Assembly: GCF_019392335.1 (NCBI RefSeq)
Contig: NZ_JAHXRQ010000002.1
Location: 186,001-250,000 of the forward strand
DNA from: Mameliella sp. CS4
Lineage (GTDB): Bacteria > Pseudomonadota > Alphaproteobacteria > Rhodobacterales > Rhodobacteraceae
Reading direction: 5' to 3'
Length of the DNA: 64,000 nucleotides
A program made the position numbers and the translations under genes. Below are positions 1 to 8,022 of the stretch, piece by piece; the first letter of the stretch is position 1; every line of letters starts with the position of its first letter. Under the pieces are notes generated by a model that saw only the letters and a list, made by a program, of their open reading frames with translations, made no database searches and was not told where the DNA came from.

Positions 1-690
1 GTGAGGGTGGATCACGTCGACATCAGCACCGCCGGTCTCGCGCGCGAATACCTTTCGCAGCGCGTGGGGGAAACCGACGATCTGCCGCTGAAGATCCGCG
101 ACTGGGTCGAGAACAGGGGGGGCAACACAGACTTCACCTTGGCTTTCGATGAGACCGGGATCTCCCTTTCCGGCCCGACTGACACGCGACGGTTTCCGGT
201 GACACCCGATGTCCCGGATGTCCTCTTACCGGCAGCGGCGGTGTACGACCCGGGCACGCAGATGATCTATTGCGTCACTTATGGCGACGAAGGCTACCTA
301 TACTCTGTCGATGTGCGGACCAGCGCATGGGCGGTCGTGACCAGCTTGGACGAGTATGACGCTGCGGGGTTGCTCTATGATCCGCATAGCCGCTTGCTGA
401 TAACCACCGGCGCATTTTCCCGACCGGGCGAGATCAAGGTTTTCGGATTGGACGGACGTCGGTCTTCGATCTTCATCCTGACCACGGCCTTTCCCGGATT
501 GACCGACCTGTTCGACTACGGCAACGAACACGGGCTTCCGCTGATCCCCCAGGTTTTCAGCAAGGGATGGCTCATTCTCGAGGCTGTCGCGCGCCGCGAC
601 AACACCAATCCGGTCGCCGGGGCATATCGTATCTATGCCGTCCAGGTTGAGACCGGCGAAGTGCGTCTTCTGGACTATGGCAATGACTGA
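1..690 (+). CDS. Hypothetical beta-propeller-like protein, possibly 5'-truncated by the window edge
   Basis: A 229-codon reading frame opens with GTG at the first base of the window, so the true start may lie outside it. The product has no clear signal peptide or membrane segment in the visible part. It contains successive short blocks such as AAAVYDPGTQMIYCVTY and AAGLLYDPHSRLLITTG, which resemble blades of a WD40/NHL-like beta propeller; this is inferred from their rhythm, not from a recognised family. The gene is followed by about 320 bases without another gene. I do not assign a function. The reading frame is coherent and uses typical high-GC third positions, so a real gene is likely. Confidence 0.6.
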   Translation: MRVDHVDISTAGLAREYLSQRVGETDDLPLKIRDWVENRGGNTDFTLAFDETGISLSGPTDTRRFPVTPDVPDVLLPAAAVYDPGTQMIYCVTYGDEGYLYSVDVRTSAWAVVTSLDEYDAAGLLYDPHSRLLITTGAFSRPGEIKVFGLDGRRSSIFILTTAFPGLTDLFDYGNEHGLPLIPQVFSKGWLILEAVARRDNTNPVAGAYRIYAVQVETGEVRLLDYGND

Positions 691-1011
691 GGCTGAAAGC
701 TTCGTTTGCGACCAGCAATGAAAGTCGGCGAGTGTTTCAGAGTCCTCTCACTCAATGGAGGTCTGTGACTCCGGAGCGGTCACCGGGACAAGATCGTCGA
801 AGGGCCGCTCAGTCCCGCAGTGCTGACCTGCGCGCCGCAGGCTATGACATGGCATTTCCGGCGCATTCCTGAAACGGTTGACCGAAACGAAAAACGGGCC
901 TCGGAAGAGGCCCGTATCTGAATGGAATGCGTTTTGCCGCTGTCACCCGCATGAAGGTATCGCGTCGTCGACCAATCGACATGCGCGCAGTCCTTCAGGC
1001 GACAGCGGGCG
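691..1011. other. Intergenic stretch between convergent genes
   Basis: No convincing gene lies here. The only clear structure is the hairpin at 894-915, described separately as the terminator of the minus-strand aldehyde dehydrogenase gene. The remaining bases show no tRNA, repeat or promoter that I can defend. Confidence 0.5.
890..915 (-). terminator. Rho-independent terminator of the aldehyde dehydrogenase gene
   Basis: ACGGGCCTC (894-902) and GAGGCCCGT (907-915) form a perfect 9-bp stem around a four-base loop. Read on the minus strand the stem is followed by TTTTCGTTT. It lies about 100 bases past the stop codon of the minus-strand gene that begins at 2451. Confidence 0.7.
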
Positions 1012-2451
1012 TCACTCGGCCGCCCAGCCGGACACGGCCTTGACCTCGACGAAGTCATGGATGCCCCAGCTGCCGCCCTCGCGGCCATTGCCGGACATCT
1101 TCATGCCGCCGAAGGGCGCGCCCGCGCCCCGGCTTTCGCCGTTCATCTCGACCATGCCCGACCGCAGCGCGCGGGCCATCCGCGCCCGCCGCGCGCCGTC
1201 CTGGCTCTGGACGTAGTTGGTCAGCCCGTAGGGCGTGTCGTTGGCGATCTGCACCGCCTCTTCCTCATCCTCGAACTTGAGGATCGACAGCACCGGGCCA
1301 AAGATTTCCTCCTGCGCGATGGTCATGTCGTTGGTCACGTCGGCAAAGACCGTGGGGCGGACGTAAAAGCCCTTGTTGAACCCCTCGGGACGGCCCGGGC
1401 CGCCCGCGACCACGCGCGCGCCTTCGGCGATGCCTTTCTCGATCAGGCCCTGGATCTTGTCCCATTGGCTGGCGTTCACCACCGGCCCGATGTGGCGTCC
1501 TTCCTCGGACGCGGGGCCGACGGTGATCTTGGAGGCAACAGCCGCCGCCTCTTCGACCACACGGTCATAGACCGAGGCCTCGACCAGCATCCGGCTGGGC
1601 GCGTTGCAGCTTTGCCCGGTGTTGTTCATCATGTGCAGCACGCCGCGCTTGACCGCCTTTTCGTCCGCATCGGCAAAGATCAGGTTCGCCCCTTTGCCGC
1701 CCAGTTCCAGGTGCACGCGCTTCAGCGTCTCGGCGGCGGCGATCGAGATCAGCCGCCCCGCGCGGGTCGAGCCGGTAAAGCTGACCATGTCCACGTCCGG
1801 GTGGCTGGAGAGTTGCGCGCCCACCCCCGCACCATCGCCGTTGACCAGGTTGAACACGCCCGGCGGCAGGTCGGCGGCCTGCATGATCTCGGCAAAGACC
1901 ATCGCGTCCAGCGGGCTTTCCTCGGAGGGTTTCAGAACCATCGTGTTGCCCGCCACCAGGGCCGCGCCCACCTTGAGCGTGATCTGGTTCATCGGCCAGT
2001 TCCACGGCGTGATCAGCGCGCAGACGCCCACCGCCTCGTGGATGATGCGGTCATTCGGGGCGTGATCGCCCAGGGGGCGTTCCCAGGGAAAGTCCCTGGC
2101 CGCCTGGATGAAGGTCTTGAGGTGCCGGATGCCGGCGCCGACCTGCAGCGTCTTGGCCATGTCGATGGGGGCACCCATTTCCATGCTGATCGCGGTGCCC
2201 AGATCCTCGGCCCGTGCCTTGTAGGCTGCATAAACCCGCTCCAGCGCCGCGATCCGGTCCTCGACGGGGGTGGCCATCCAGCCGGGCAGGGCGGCCTTGG
2301 CGGCCGCGACGGCGGCATTGGTGTCCGCCTCACCGCCCAGGGAAATCACCGCGCAGGCCTCTTCGGTCGATGGGTCGATCACTTCGTGAGCGGTGCCCGC
2401 CAGAGGCTCGACCCAGGCGCCATTGATGTAGAACTGACGTTTCTCGATCAT
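1012..2451 (-). CDS. NAD(P)-dependent aldehyde dehydrogenase family protein
   Basis: A 479-residue member of the aldehyde dehydrogenase superfamily, which oxidises aldehydes to acids with NAD(P)+ in the cytoplasm. Visible landmarks are the PWNWP motif with its oxyanion Asn (~151), the cofactor-loop FTGSTRAG (~225), the general-base Glu in LELGGKGAN (~249) and the catalytic Cys in NTGQSCNAPSR (~282). The longer frame runs up to 2538, but the ATG at 2451 is preceded by AGGAG at good spacing and gives the usual family N-terminus (MIEKRQFYINGAW), so I chose it. It is divergent from the peroxiredoxin gene. The substrate cannot be read from sequence; close relatives are often annotated as betaine/gamma-aminobutyraldehyde-type or broad aldehyde dehydrogenases. 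Confidence 0.92.
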   Translation of the reverse strand: MIEKRQFYINGAWVEPLAGTAHEVIDPSTEEACAVISLGGEADTNAAVAAAKAALPGWMATPVEDRIAALERVYAAYKARAEDLGTAISMEMGAPIDMAKTLQVGAGIRHLKTFIQAARDFPWERPLGDHAPNDRIIHEAVGVCALITPWNWPMNQITLKVGAALVAGNTMVLKPSEESPLDAMVFAEIMQAADLPPGVFNLVNGDGAGVGAQLSSHPDVDMVSFTGSTRAGRLISIAAAETLKRVHLELGGKGANLIFADADEKAVKRGVLHMMNNTGQSCNAPSRMLVEASVYDRVVEEAAAVASKITVGPASEEGRHIGPVVNASQWDKIQGLIEKGIAEGARVVAGGPGRPEGFNKGFYVRPTVFADVTNDMTIAQEEIFGPVLSILKFEDEEEAVQIANDTPYGLTNYVQSQDGARRARMARALRSGMVEMNGESRGAGAPFGGMKMSGNGREGGSWGIHDFVEVKAVSGWAAE

Positions 2452-2578
2452 CTCATTACTCCTGCGTAGAAACACCGGCGCCCGCCGTTCCGGAAGGGTC
2501 CGAAGCGGCCGGGCGCCGGTTTTGCGGCACCTTGTCACCCCCTCTGCAGAGGCGCAAGACAGGGCTTTACATCCGCTA

Positions 2579-2595
2579 TTTAGAATGTATCTAAA
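2579..2595. promoter_or_regulatory. Irr/ICE-box-like palindrome upstream of the peroxiredoxin gene
   Basis: TTTAGAA-TGT-ATCTAAA is a 17-bp inverted repeat that differs at one base from the iron-control-element consensus TTTAGAA-N3-TTCTAAA bound by Irr in alphaproteobacteria. It overlaps a plausible promoter (TTTACA at 2566-2571, 16 bases, TATCTA at 2588-2593) about 50 bases before the peroxiredoxin start. The palindrome is seen; binding by Irr is inferred. Confidence 0.5.
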
Positions 2596-2643
2596 CAGGC
2601 ATAATCAATCCCGAGCATTTCGGACAGGAAAGGACTTCTGATC

Positions 2644-3297
2644 ATGGCCCTGCGTATCAACGACGAACTCCCCAACCTCACCGTGACTACCGACCTGGGC
2701 GAGGTCACCCTGCACGACTGGATCGGCGACAGCTGGGCGATCCTCTTCTCGCACCCCAAGGATTTCACCCCCGTCTGCACCACCGAATTCGGCGCCGTGG
2801 CACAGCTGGCCGCCGAATGGGAAAAGCGCGGCACCAAGGTGATGGGCATTTCCGTCGACGGTGTCGAAGAGCACAAGCAGTGGAAAGGCGACATCGAGAA
2901 GACCGCCGGCGCGCCCGCGTCCTTCCCGATCATCGCCGACGAGGACATGGCCGTCTCCAAGGCGCTGGACATGCTGCCCGCTGAGGCCTACCTGCCCGAC
3001 GGTCGTACCGCGGCGGACAGCGCTTCGGTGCGCTCGGTCTTCATCGTCGCGCCGAACAAGAAGGTGCAGCTGATGATGACCTATCCGATGTCGGTGGGCC
3101 GCAACTTTGCCGAAGTGCTGCGCGCGCTGGACGCCCTTCAGGCGACCTATGAAACCCCGATCGCAACCCCGGCCAACTGGACCGTGGGCCAGGACGTGAT
3201 CGTGGCGCTGTCGCTGAACGACGAGCAGGCCAAGGAAAAGTTCGGCGAAGTCAACGCCGTGCTGCCCTATCTGCGCACCACCAAGATGCCGGTGTAA
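2644..3297 (+). CDS. 1-Cys peroxiredoxin (Prx6 type, AhpC/TSA family)
   Basis: A 217-residue peroxidase that reduces hydrogen peroxide and organic hydroperoxides in the cytoplasm. The thioredoxin-fold core carries the peroxidatic site FTPVCTTEF with Cys45. No second cysteine of the 2-Cys type is present, and the length and long C-terminal part (PVGRNF-like block, then LPYLRTTKMP) are those of Prx6 proteins. The ATG at 2644 follows AAAGGA at suitable spacing. It is a single-gene unit, bounded by a strong terminator at 3323-3350 and preceded by an ICE-like palindrome that suggests iron or peroxide-linked control. Confidence 0.93.
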   Translation: MALRINDELPNLTVTTDLGEVTLHDWIGDSWAILFSHPKDFTPVCTTEFGAVAQLAAEWEKRGTKVMGISVDGVEEHKQWKGDIEKTAGAPASFPIIADEDMAVSKALDMLPAEAYLPDGRTAADSASVRSVFIVAPNKKVQLMMTYPMSVGRNFAEVLRALDALQATYETPIATPANWTVGQDVIVALSLNDEQAKEKFGEVNAVLPYLRTTKMPV

Positions 3298-3322
3298 TCC
3301 GGACCTGGAACCGGAAGACTGG

Positions 3323-3350
3323 CGGGCGTCCCATGCGGGACGCCCGTTTT
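3323..3350 (+). terminator. Rho-independent terminator of the peroxiredoxin gene
   Basis: CGGGCGTCCC (3323-3332) pairs perfectly with GGGACGCCCG (3337-3346) around ATGC, followed by TTTT. It lies 26 bases after the peroxiredoxin stop codon. Confidence 0.85.
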
Positions 3351-3417
3351 CGTTGGGTGCAGGCGCTTGCACGCCGGGCCGCCTCGGCCTAATCGGGATG
3401 GAACAGGAGGCCTGACC

Positions 3418-4455
3418 ATGCGGGACCCGTTCATTCTTGGCGACCAGAGCGTCGCGCCCGGCACGCGGCAGACGGTGGAGCTGCCGGTGTCCGTTTTGTC
3501 CGACCATACGCCGGTGACGCTGTCGGCACATGTCATTCACGGCAAACGGCCCGGCCCGGTCATGTTCGTGTCCGCCGCTATCCACGGCGATGAGGTCATC
3601 GGGGTCGAGGTGGTGCGGCGCCTTTTGAGGGCGGCGCCGGTTGCGCGGCTTTCCGGGACGCTGGTGGCGGTGCCGATCGTCAACACCTTCGGGTTTATCA
3701 ACCGGTCCAGGTATCTGCCTGACCGGCGCGACCTGAACCGCAGCTTTCCGGGCTCTCCCCAGGGATCGCTGGCGGCCCGTCTTGCCCATCTCTTCCTGAC
3801 CGAGATCGTGACGCGCTGCGATGTGGGGATCGACCTGCATTCGGCTGCCGTGGGCCGGACCAACCTGCCGCAAATTCGCCTGACCGCAGGCAACGCCCGG
3901 CTGCGGGCGCTGGGGGCGGCCTTTGCCGCGCCGGTGACGATGATGTCGAAGACCCGCGAAGGATCGCTGCGGCTGGTGGCGGAAAACGCGGGCGTCGACC
4001 TGCTGCTGTACGAAGCGGGCGAGGGGCTGCGGTTCGACGAACACGCGGCGCGCGCCGGGGTGGCGGGCATCCTGCGAGTGATGGAACGACTGGGCATGAT
4101 CTCGGGGCGGGGCGTGCCGCGCGCAAGGGGCAACTCGGTGATCTGCGAGCGGTCGTCCTGGGTGCGCGCCTCGTCCGGGGGGCTGCTGCGCACGCTGAAA
4201 CGGCGGGGCGACTACGTCGAGGCAGGCCAGGTGCTGGGCGTCGTGTCCGACCCGTTCGGAGAGCGCGAGGCCGAGGTGATCGCGGATGTGACCGGCATCC
4301 TTGTCGGTCGGTCCGACCTGCCGGTGGTGAACGAGGGTGATGCGCTCTTCCACATCGCCGAACCGCTGGAACCCGAAAAGGCCGAAGCCGCGGCGGAACG
4401 GTTCGACGCCGATCTCGAAGCGCCGCCCTTGTTCGATGAGGACGAGATCATCTGA
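3418..4455 (+). CDS. Succinylglutamate desuccinylase/aspartoacylase family zinc hydrolase
   Basis: A 345-residue zinc-dependent carboxypeptidase-fold amidohydrolase. The zinc ligands are visible as HGDEVIGVE (HxxE) and the later His in GIDLHSAAVG, with the catalytic-acid region LLYEAGEG beyond. A biotinyl/lipoyl-like C-terminal segment (GDYVEAGQVLGVVSDPFG ... VVNEGDALFHIA) follows the catalytic domain, as in other members of this group. The ATG at 3418 sits behind AGGAGG at seven bases, so I prefer it to the upstream in-frame start at 3367. The substrate is unknown; N-acylated amino acids or ectoine-like compounds are typical of the family. It stands between the peroxiredoxin and exonuclease III genes without an obvious functional link. 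Confidence 0.85.
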   Translation: MRDPFILGDQSVAPGTRQTVELPVSVLSDHTPVTLSAHVIHGKRPGPVMFVSAAIHGDEVIGVEVVRRLLRAAPVARLSGTLVAVPIVNTFGFINRSRYLPDRRDLNRSFPGSPQGSLAARLAHLFLTEIVTRCDVGIDLHSAAVGRTNLPQIRLTAGNARLRALGAAFAAPVTMMSKTREGSLRLVAENAGVDLLLYEAGEGLRFDEHAARAGVAGILRVMERLGMISGRGVPRARGNSVICERSSWVRASSGGLLRTLKRRGDYVEAGQVLGVVSDPFGEREAEVIADVTGILVGRSDLPVVNEGDALFHIAEPLEPEKAEAAAERFDADLEAPPLFDEDEII

Positions 4456-4559
4456 TTGATCTCAAACGACTTATTCCAAAAATCCCGGCCTGACGAAACC
4501 CGGTTGCGCAGGCCGCCCGGGCTTGGCAGTCTCGCCGGGCCTGAAACCCGGAGACGCTC

Positions 4560-5348
4560 ATGCCCTTTACGCTTGCCACCTGGAACATCAACTCGGTCCG
4601 GCTGCGGGCGGGGCTGGTCGAGAAGCTCTTGACCGAGGAGGCGCCGGACGTGCTGTGCCTGCAGGAATGCAAGTCGCCGGTGGAGAAGATCCCGTACGAG
4701 ACCTTTGCCGCGCTGGGCTATACCCACATGGTTGCCCGGGGTGAGAAGGGCTATAACGGGGTGGCGATCCTGTCGAAACGGCCGATCGAGGACGCGGGCG
4801 ATCAGGATTTCGCCAACCTGGGACACGCGCGGCATGTCGCGGCGCGCATGGACAACGGTCTGATAATTCACAACTTCTACGTTCCCGCCGGCGGCGATGT
4901 GCCGGACCGCGAAAAGAACGTGAAGTTCGGGCAAAAGCTGGATTACGTCGCCGAAATGCGCGACTGGTTCGCTGCCGAGACCCCGCAAAAGGCGATCCTG
5001 GTGGGCGATCTGAACATCGCCCCGCTGGAGGATGACGTCTGGGATCACAAGAAGATGCTCAAGGTCATCTCGCACACGCCGGTCGAGGTCGAGGCGCTGG
5101 GTGACGCACAGGATGCCGGGGGCTGGGTGGACGTGACCCGCAAGGATTTGCCGGTGGGCAAGCTTTACAGCTGGTGGTCCTACCGGGCCAAGGACTGGGA
5201 TGCCGCCGACAAGGGTCGGCGGCTGGACCACGTCTGGGCGACGTCTGACATTGCCAGTGCGGCGCATGGCAGCCGTATCCTGCGCGACGCGCGCGGCTGG
5301 GAAAAACCCTCGGACCACGCGCCTGTCTTTGCGAGTTTCGACCTCTGA
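4560..5348 (+). CDS. xthA: Exodeoxyribonuclease III
   Basis: A 262-residue AP endonuclease/3'-5' exonuclease that acts in base-excision repair. The endonuclease/exonuclease/phosphatase fold is shown by TWNINSVRLR near the N-terminus, the metal-binding Glu36 in LQECK, GDLNIAPLEDDVW in the middle and SDHAP at the C-terminus. Length and motif order match bacterial XthA. The gene appears to be monocistronic; a 9-bp stem (5377-5406) lies shortly after the stop. Confidence 0.95.
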   Translation: MPFTLATWNINSVRLRAGLVEKLLTEEAPDVLCLQECKSPVEKIPYETFAALGYTHMVARGEKGYNGVAILSKRPIEDAGDQDFANLGHARHVAARMDNGLIIHNFYVPAGGDVPDREKNVKFGQKLDYVAEMRDWFAAETPQKAILVGDLNIAPLEDDVWDHKKMLKVISHTPVEVEALGDAQDAGGWVDVTRKDLPVGKLYSWWSYRAKDWDAADKGRRLDHVWATSDIASAAHGSRILRDARGWEKPSDHAPVFASFDL

Positions 5349-5376
5349 GCCCTGCCAGATGCCACCATGTTTTGCG

Positions 5377-5406
5377 CCTGAGATCCTGTGACGATCAGAT
5401 CTCAGG
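5377..5406 (+). other. Stem-loop downstream of xthA
   Basis: CCTGAGATC (5377-5385) and GATCTCAGG (5398-5406) form a perfect 9-bp stem with a 12-base loop. There is no T-tract on either side, so it is not a standard intrinsic terminator; it lies between the convergent xthA and Cys-rich protein genes. Confidence 0.4.
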
Positions 5407-5471
5407 AGCCTGCGGCAAGGCAGGGATCTGTAGCGGGGCCGGCCCTGTGTGACAGGCACCCAAGGCCGATA

Positions 5472-6119
5472 TCAATCGGCGTCGGCGATCCAGTCCCCGT
5501 TGGCGTCAATGTCCATACCCGGACAGTAGGTATAGGGCGCATCACGCAGACCCATCTTGTCCATCAAGGCGGCGCTGCCGTCGAGAAAGTTCTGAGGCGT
5601 GGCTGCGAACCAAAAACTGCGGATGCAGCTATTGGTATTGCAGGACCCACCGTAGGTCACAAAGTCTTCGCCCGTGACGATGTCGCATTTGCAGATCGCC
5701 CTGAGCGGATTCTTGGGATCGACCGTGCAGGGCTGGTCAAGGCAGTCGGTCCACGGGCTGTCGCCCGAACAGGAAATCACCGGATGTGGTGGGGCCTGCG
5801 CAAAGCTGTATTCCGAAAGCATCATTTTCACACCATTGGCATGGGTGCGCGGCGCACGGTCGCCACACAAGGATGTTCCGTAATTATCGCCCTCGATCAC
5901 TTCGCAGTCGCAGATCGCCGCGCCGGAGGGATCGGTCGGGTCGGGCACGCAGGGCGCCGATGTGCACAGCGCGTATTGCGAGGTGCACACCACCGGCGTG
6001 TCTGTGGCATAGGGCGACTCGGCCCGGCACGTGACCGCGAAAACGATGAGAAAAGCCGAGAAGGCAGCGCGTGACGCGAATTGGGTATTGTCAGTCCCTT
6101 TGAAAATTGAGATCGGCAT
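5472..6119 (-). CDS. Secreted cysteine-rich protein with an internal duplication
   Basis: A 215-residue product beginning with a basic, hydrophobic segment (about residues 10-32, ASRAAFSAFLIVFAVTCRA) that fits a signal peptide. The mature part holds two copies of a Cys-rich module: each runs from a Pro-Val and Cys start, through xxPCxxDPxxPxxAICxC, to a Gly-Cys end, at about residues 40-90 and 115-170. The even cysteine pattern suggests disulphide-bonded extracytoplasmic modules. The longer frame extends to 6239, but the ATG at 6119 gives the cleanest signal peptide; none of the candidate starts has a strong ribosome binding site. I do not recognise the family. It faces the thioredoxin-domain gene divergently. 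Confidence 0.6.
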   Translation of the reverse strand: MPISIFKGTDNTQFASRAAFSAFLIVFAVTCRAESPYATDTPVVCTSQYALCTSAPCVPDPTDPSGAAICDCEVIEGDNYGTSLCGDRAPRTHANGVKMMLSEYSFAQAPPHPVISCSGDSPWTDCLDQPCTVDPKNPLRAICKCDIVTGEDFVTYGGSCNTNSCIRSFWFAATPQNFLDGSAALMDKMGLRDAPYTYCPGMDIDANGDWIADAD

Positions 6120-6262
6120 AAACGTGTTTATTGCGGCAGTATGCATCTTTTGGTTGTGTCGAGGCAATGGTTTCCTGCCCGTGACGGCCAAGCCGCCCCT
6201 TGCATGCCACCCTCTGCTGCGCCATCTACGGTCCATCACATATTCAACCGCGTGAGGGCGAC

Positions 6263-7174
6263 ATGCTGGAACTGGGCGGCGGCCAACCGGCTGCGGACAA
6301 CCTGATCAAAGACATCTCCGAAGCGGAGTTCATGGCGGAAGTCGTGGACGGTTCTGCCGAGGTTCCCGTCATCGTCGACTTCTGGGCGCCTTGGTGCGGC
6401 CCGTGCAAGACGCTTGGCCCGATGCTCGAAGATGCGGTCAAGGCGGCCAAGGGCGCCGTCAAGATGGTCAAGGTCAACGTGGACGAGGCCCAGCAGATTG
6501 CCGGGCAATTGCGCATCCAGTCGATCCCGACGGTCTATGCCTTTTTCAAGGGCCAGCCGGTCGACGGGTTCCAGGGCGCGGTGCCGCAATCCGAGCTGCA
6601 GGCCTTTGTCGAACGCGTCGTTCAGGCGGCGGGCGGCGATGCTTCTGGCGGGCTGGACGATGCCGTGGCCGCGGCCGAAGAGATGCTGGACCAAGGCGCG
6701 GCGGTGGATGCCGCCCAGACATTTGCCGCGATCCTGGAAGAGGACCCGGCCCATGCCGGTGCCTACGCGGGTCTGGTGCGGGCTCATATCGCGATGGACG
6801 ACCTGGAGCAGGCCGAGGCGATCCTGAACGGCGCCCCGGTGGAGATTTCCAAGGCGCCGGAACTGGAAGCGGCCCATGCGGCGCTGGAACTGGCGAAACA
6901 GGCGGCGGACGCGGGTCCCGTGGCGGACCTGACCGCCAAGGTCGAGGCCGACCCCGAGGACAAGCAGGCGCGGTTCGACCTGGCGCAGGCGATGTATGCC
7001 AATGGCGATGCCGAAGGTGCAGTGGACCAGCTGCTTGAGATTTTCCGCCGCGACCGCGAGTGGAACGACGGCGCCGCCAAGGCGCAGCTATTCACTATCT
7101 TCGAGGCGCTGAAGCCCAATGATCCCGTGGCCCTGAACGGACGGCGGAAATTGAGCTCGATGATATTTGCCTGA
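6263..7174 (+). CDS. Thioredoxin-domain co-chaperone, CnoX/YbbN-like
   Basis: A 303-residue cytoplasmic protein with an N-terminal thioredoxin domain (about 15-125, active site FWAPWCGPCK, Cys45 and Cys48) and a C-terminal tetratricopeptide-like helical region (about 140-300). This is the architecture of YbbN/CnoX, a holdase that protects proteins from hypochlorite stress and passes them to chaperones. The active-site CxxC is intact, as in many alphaproteobacterial members. The ATG at 6263 follows GAGGG at good spacing; the longer frame from 6200 adds an unlikely N-terminus. It probably forms an operon with the LON-domain and Trm112-type genes that follow. Confidence 0.88.
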   Translation: MLELGGGQPAADNLIKDISEAEFMAEVVDGSAEVPVIVDFWAPWCGPCKTLGPMLEDAVKAAKGAVKMVKVNVDEAQQIAGQLRIQSIPTVYAFFKGQPVDGFQGAVPQSELQAFVERVVQAAGGDASGGLDDAVAAAEEMLDQGAAVDAAQTFAAILEEDPAHAGAYAGLVRAHIAMDDLEQAEAILNGAPVEISKAPELEAAHAALELAKQAADAGPVADLTAKVEADPEDKQARFDLAQAMYANGDAEGAVDQLLEIFRRDREWNDGAAKAQLFTIFEALKPNDPVALNGRRKLSSMIFA

Positions 7175-7201
7175 CCGGCGGCGCAGTCTACCTTGTCGGG
7201 C

Positions 7202-7843
7202 ATGACACGGCTCAAAGATCTGCCGGGCAAGATCCCGGTTTTCCCCCTGCCGGGGGCGCTTCTGTTACCACGGGCGCGCCTCCCGCTTCATATCTTCGAG
7301 CCGCGGTACCTCGCGATGCTGGATGATTGTCTGAAAACAGAGACGCGGCTGATCGGGATGATCCAGCCGCACCAGGTGCCGGGCCGCGAGGAACGGGGCC
7401 TGCACCGGATCGGCTGCGCGGGTCGGGTGACGCAGTTTTCGGAAACCGAGGACGGGCGCTACATGATCACGCTGACCGGCATTTCTCGTTTTCGCATCAC
7501 GCGCGAGGTCGAGGGGTTCACGCCCTACCGCTGCTGCGAGGTCAACTGGGACGGGTTCGAGCGCGACCAGCAAGGCGCCGAGACGGACGATTGTTTCGAA
7601 CGGGTGCGGTTTCTGGACCTGCTTGACCGTTATTTCGCGGCCAGGGACCTGTCGGCGGACTGGGACACGCTGCAGCAGGCGGATGATGAATTGCTGGTGA
7701 ATTCGCTGTCGATGCTGCTGGACTTCAACCCCGAGGACAAGCAGGCGCTGCTGGAGGCGCCCTCGCTGAGCACACGGCGCGAGACGCTGGTGACACTGAT
7801 CGAATATTCGCTGCGCGGCGGCGAGGAGGACCTGATTCAATGA
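7202..7843 (+). CDS. LON peptidase substrate-binding-domain protein
   Basis: A 213-residue stand-alone homologue of the N-terminal domain of the Lon protease, without ATPase or protease domains. The beginning [26 protein letters not shown] is diagnostic of this domain (residues about 10-35 here), and the length is that of the single-domain family. Its role is not established. The start is the ATG at 7202; an in-frame TTG nine bases upstream is less likely. The stop codon overlaps the start of the next gene (ATGA), so the two are translationally coupled, and the CnoX-type gene lies 27 bases upstream, suggesting a protein-quality-control operon. Confidence 0.88.
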   Translation: MTRLKDLPGKIPVFPLPGALLLPRARLPLHIFEPRYLAMLDDCLKTETRLIGMIQPHQVPGREERGLHRIGCAGRVTQFSETEDGRYMITLTGISRFRITREVEGFTPYRCCEVNWDGFERDQQGAETDDCFERVRFLDLLDRYFAARDLSADWDTLQQADDELLVNSLSMLLDFNPEDKQALLEAPSLSTRRETLVTLIEYSLRGGEEDLIQ

Positions 7844-8016
7844 GCGTTGAATTCGACCGGCGGATGCTGGAGGCGTTGATCTGCCCGGTGACACAGACGG
7901 GCCTGCGCTACGACGTGGACCGGCAGGAACTGATCAGCACGGCGGCCGGGCTGGCCTATCCGATCCGTGACGGTATCCCGGTCATGCTTCAGGACGAGGC
8001 GCGGCGGCTGGACTGA
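7840..8016 (+). CDS. Trm112 family protein
   Basis: A 58-residue protein whose sequence follows the Trm112/UPF0434 pattern: [11 protein letters not shown] near the N-terminus, [20 protein letters not shown] in the middle and a short acidic tail. Eukaryotic Trm112 is a zinc-binding activator of methyltransferases. Only the first CP knuckle is visible here and the other zinc cysteines are absent, as in many bacterial members. It overlaps the preceding gene by four bases (ATGA) and is the last gene of that operon. Confidence 0.85.
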   Translation: MSVEFDRRMLEALICPVTQTGLRYDVDRQELISTAAGLAYPIRDGIPVMLQDEARRLD

Positions 8017-8022
8017 GCCGGA

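Noticed and set aside
1057..2469. A 470-codon open frame antisense to the aldehyde dehydrogenase gene
   Set aside because: It mirrors the reverse strand of a well-supported gene; its product has a His/Arg/Ala-rich composition with no family resemblance, as expected of high-GC shadows.
2605..4353. A 582-codon frame antisense to the peroxiredoxin and aspartoacylase-like genes
   Set aside because: It spans two convincing genes and a terminator on the other strand, which a real gene would not.
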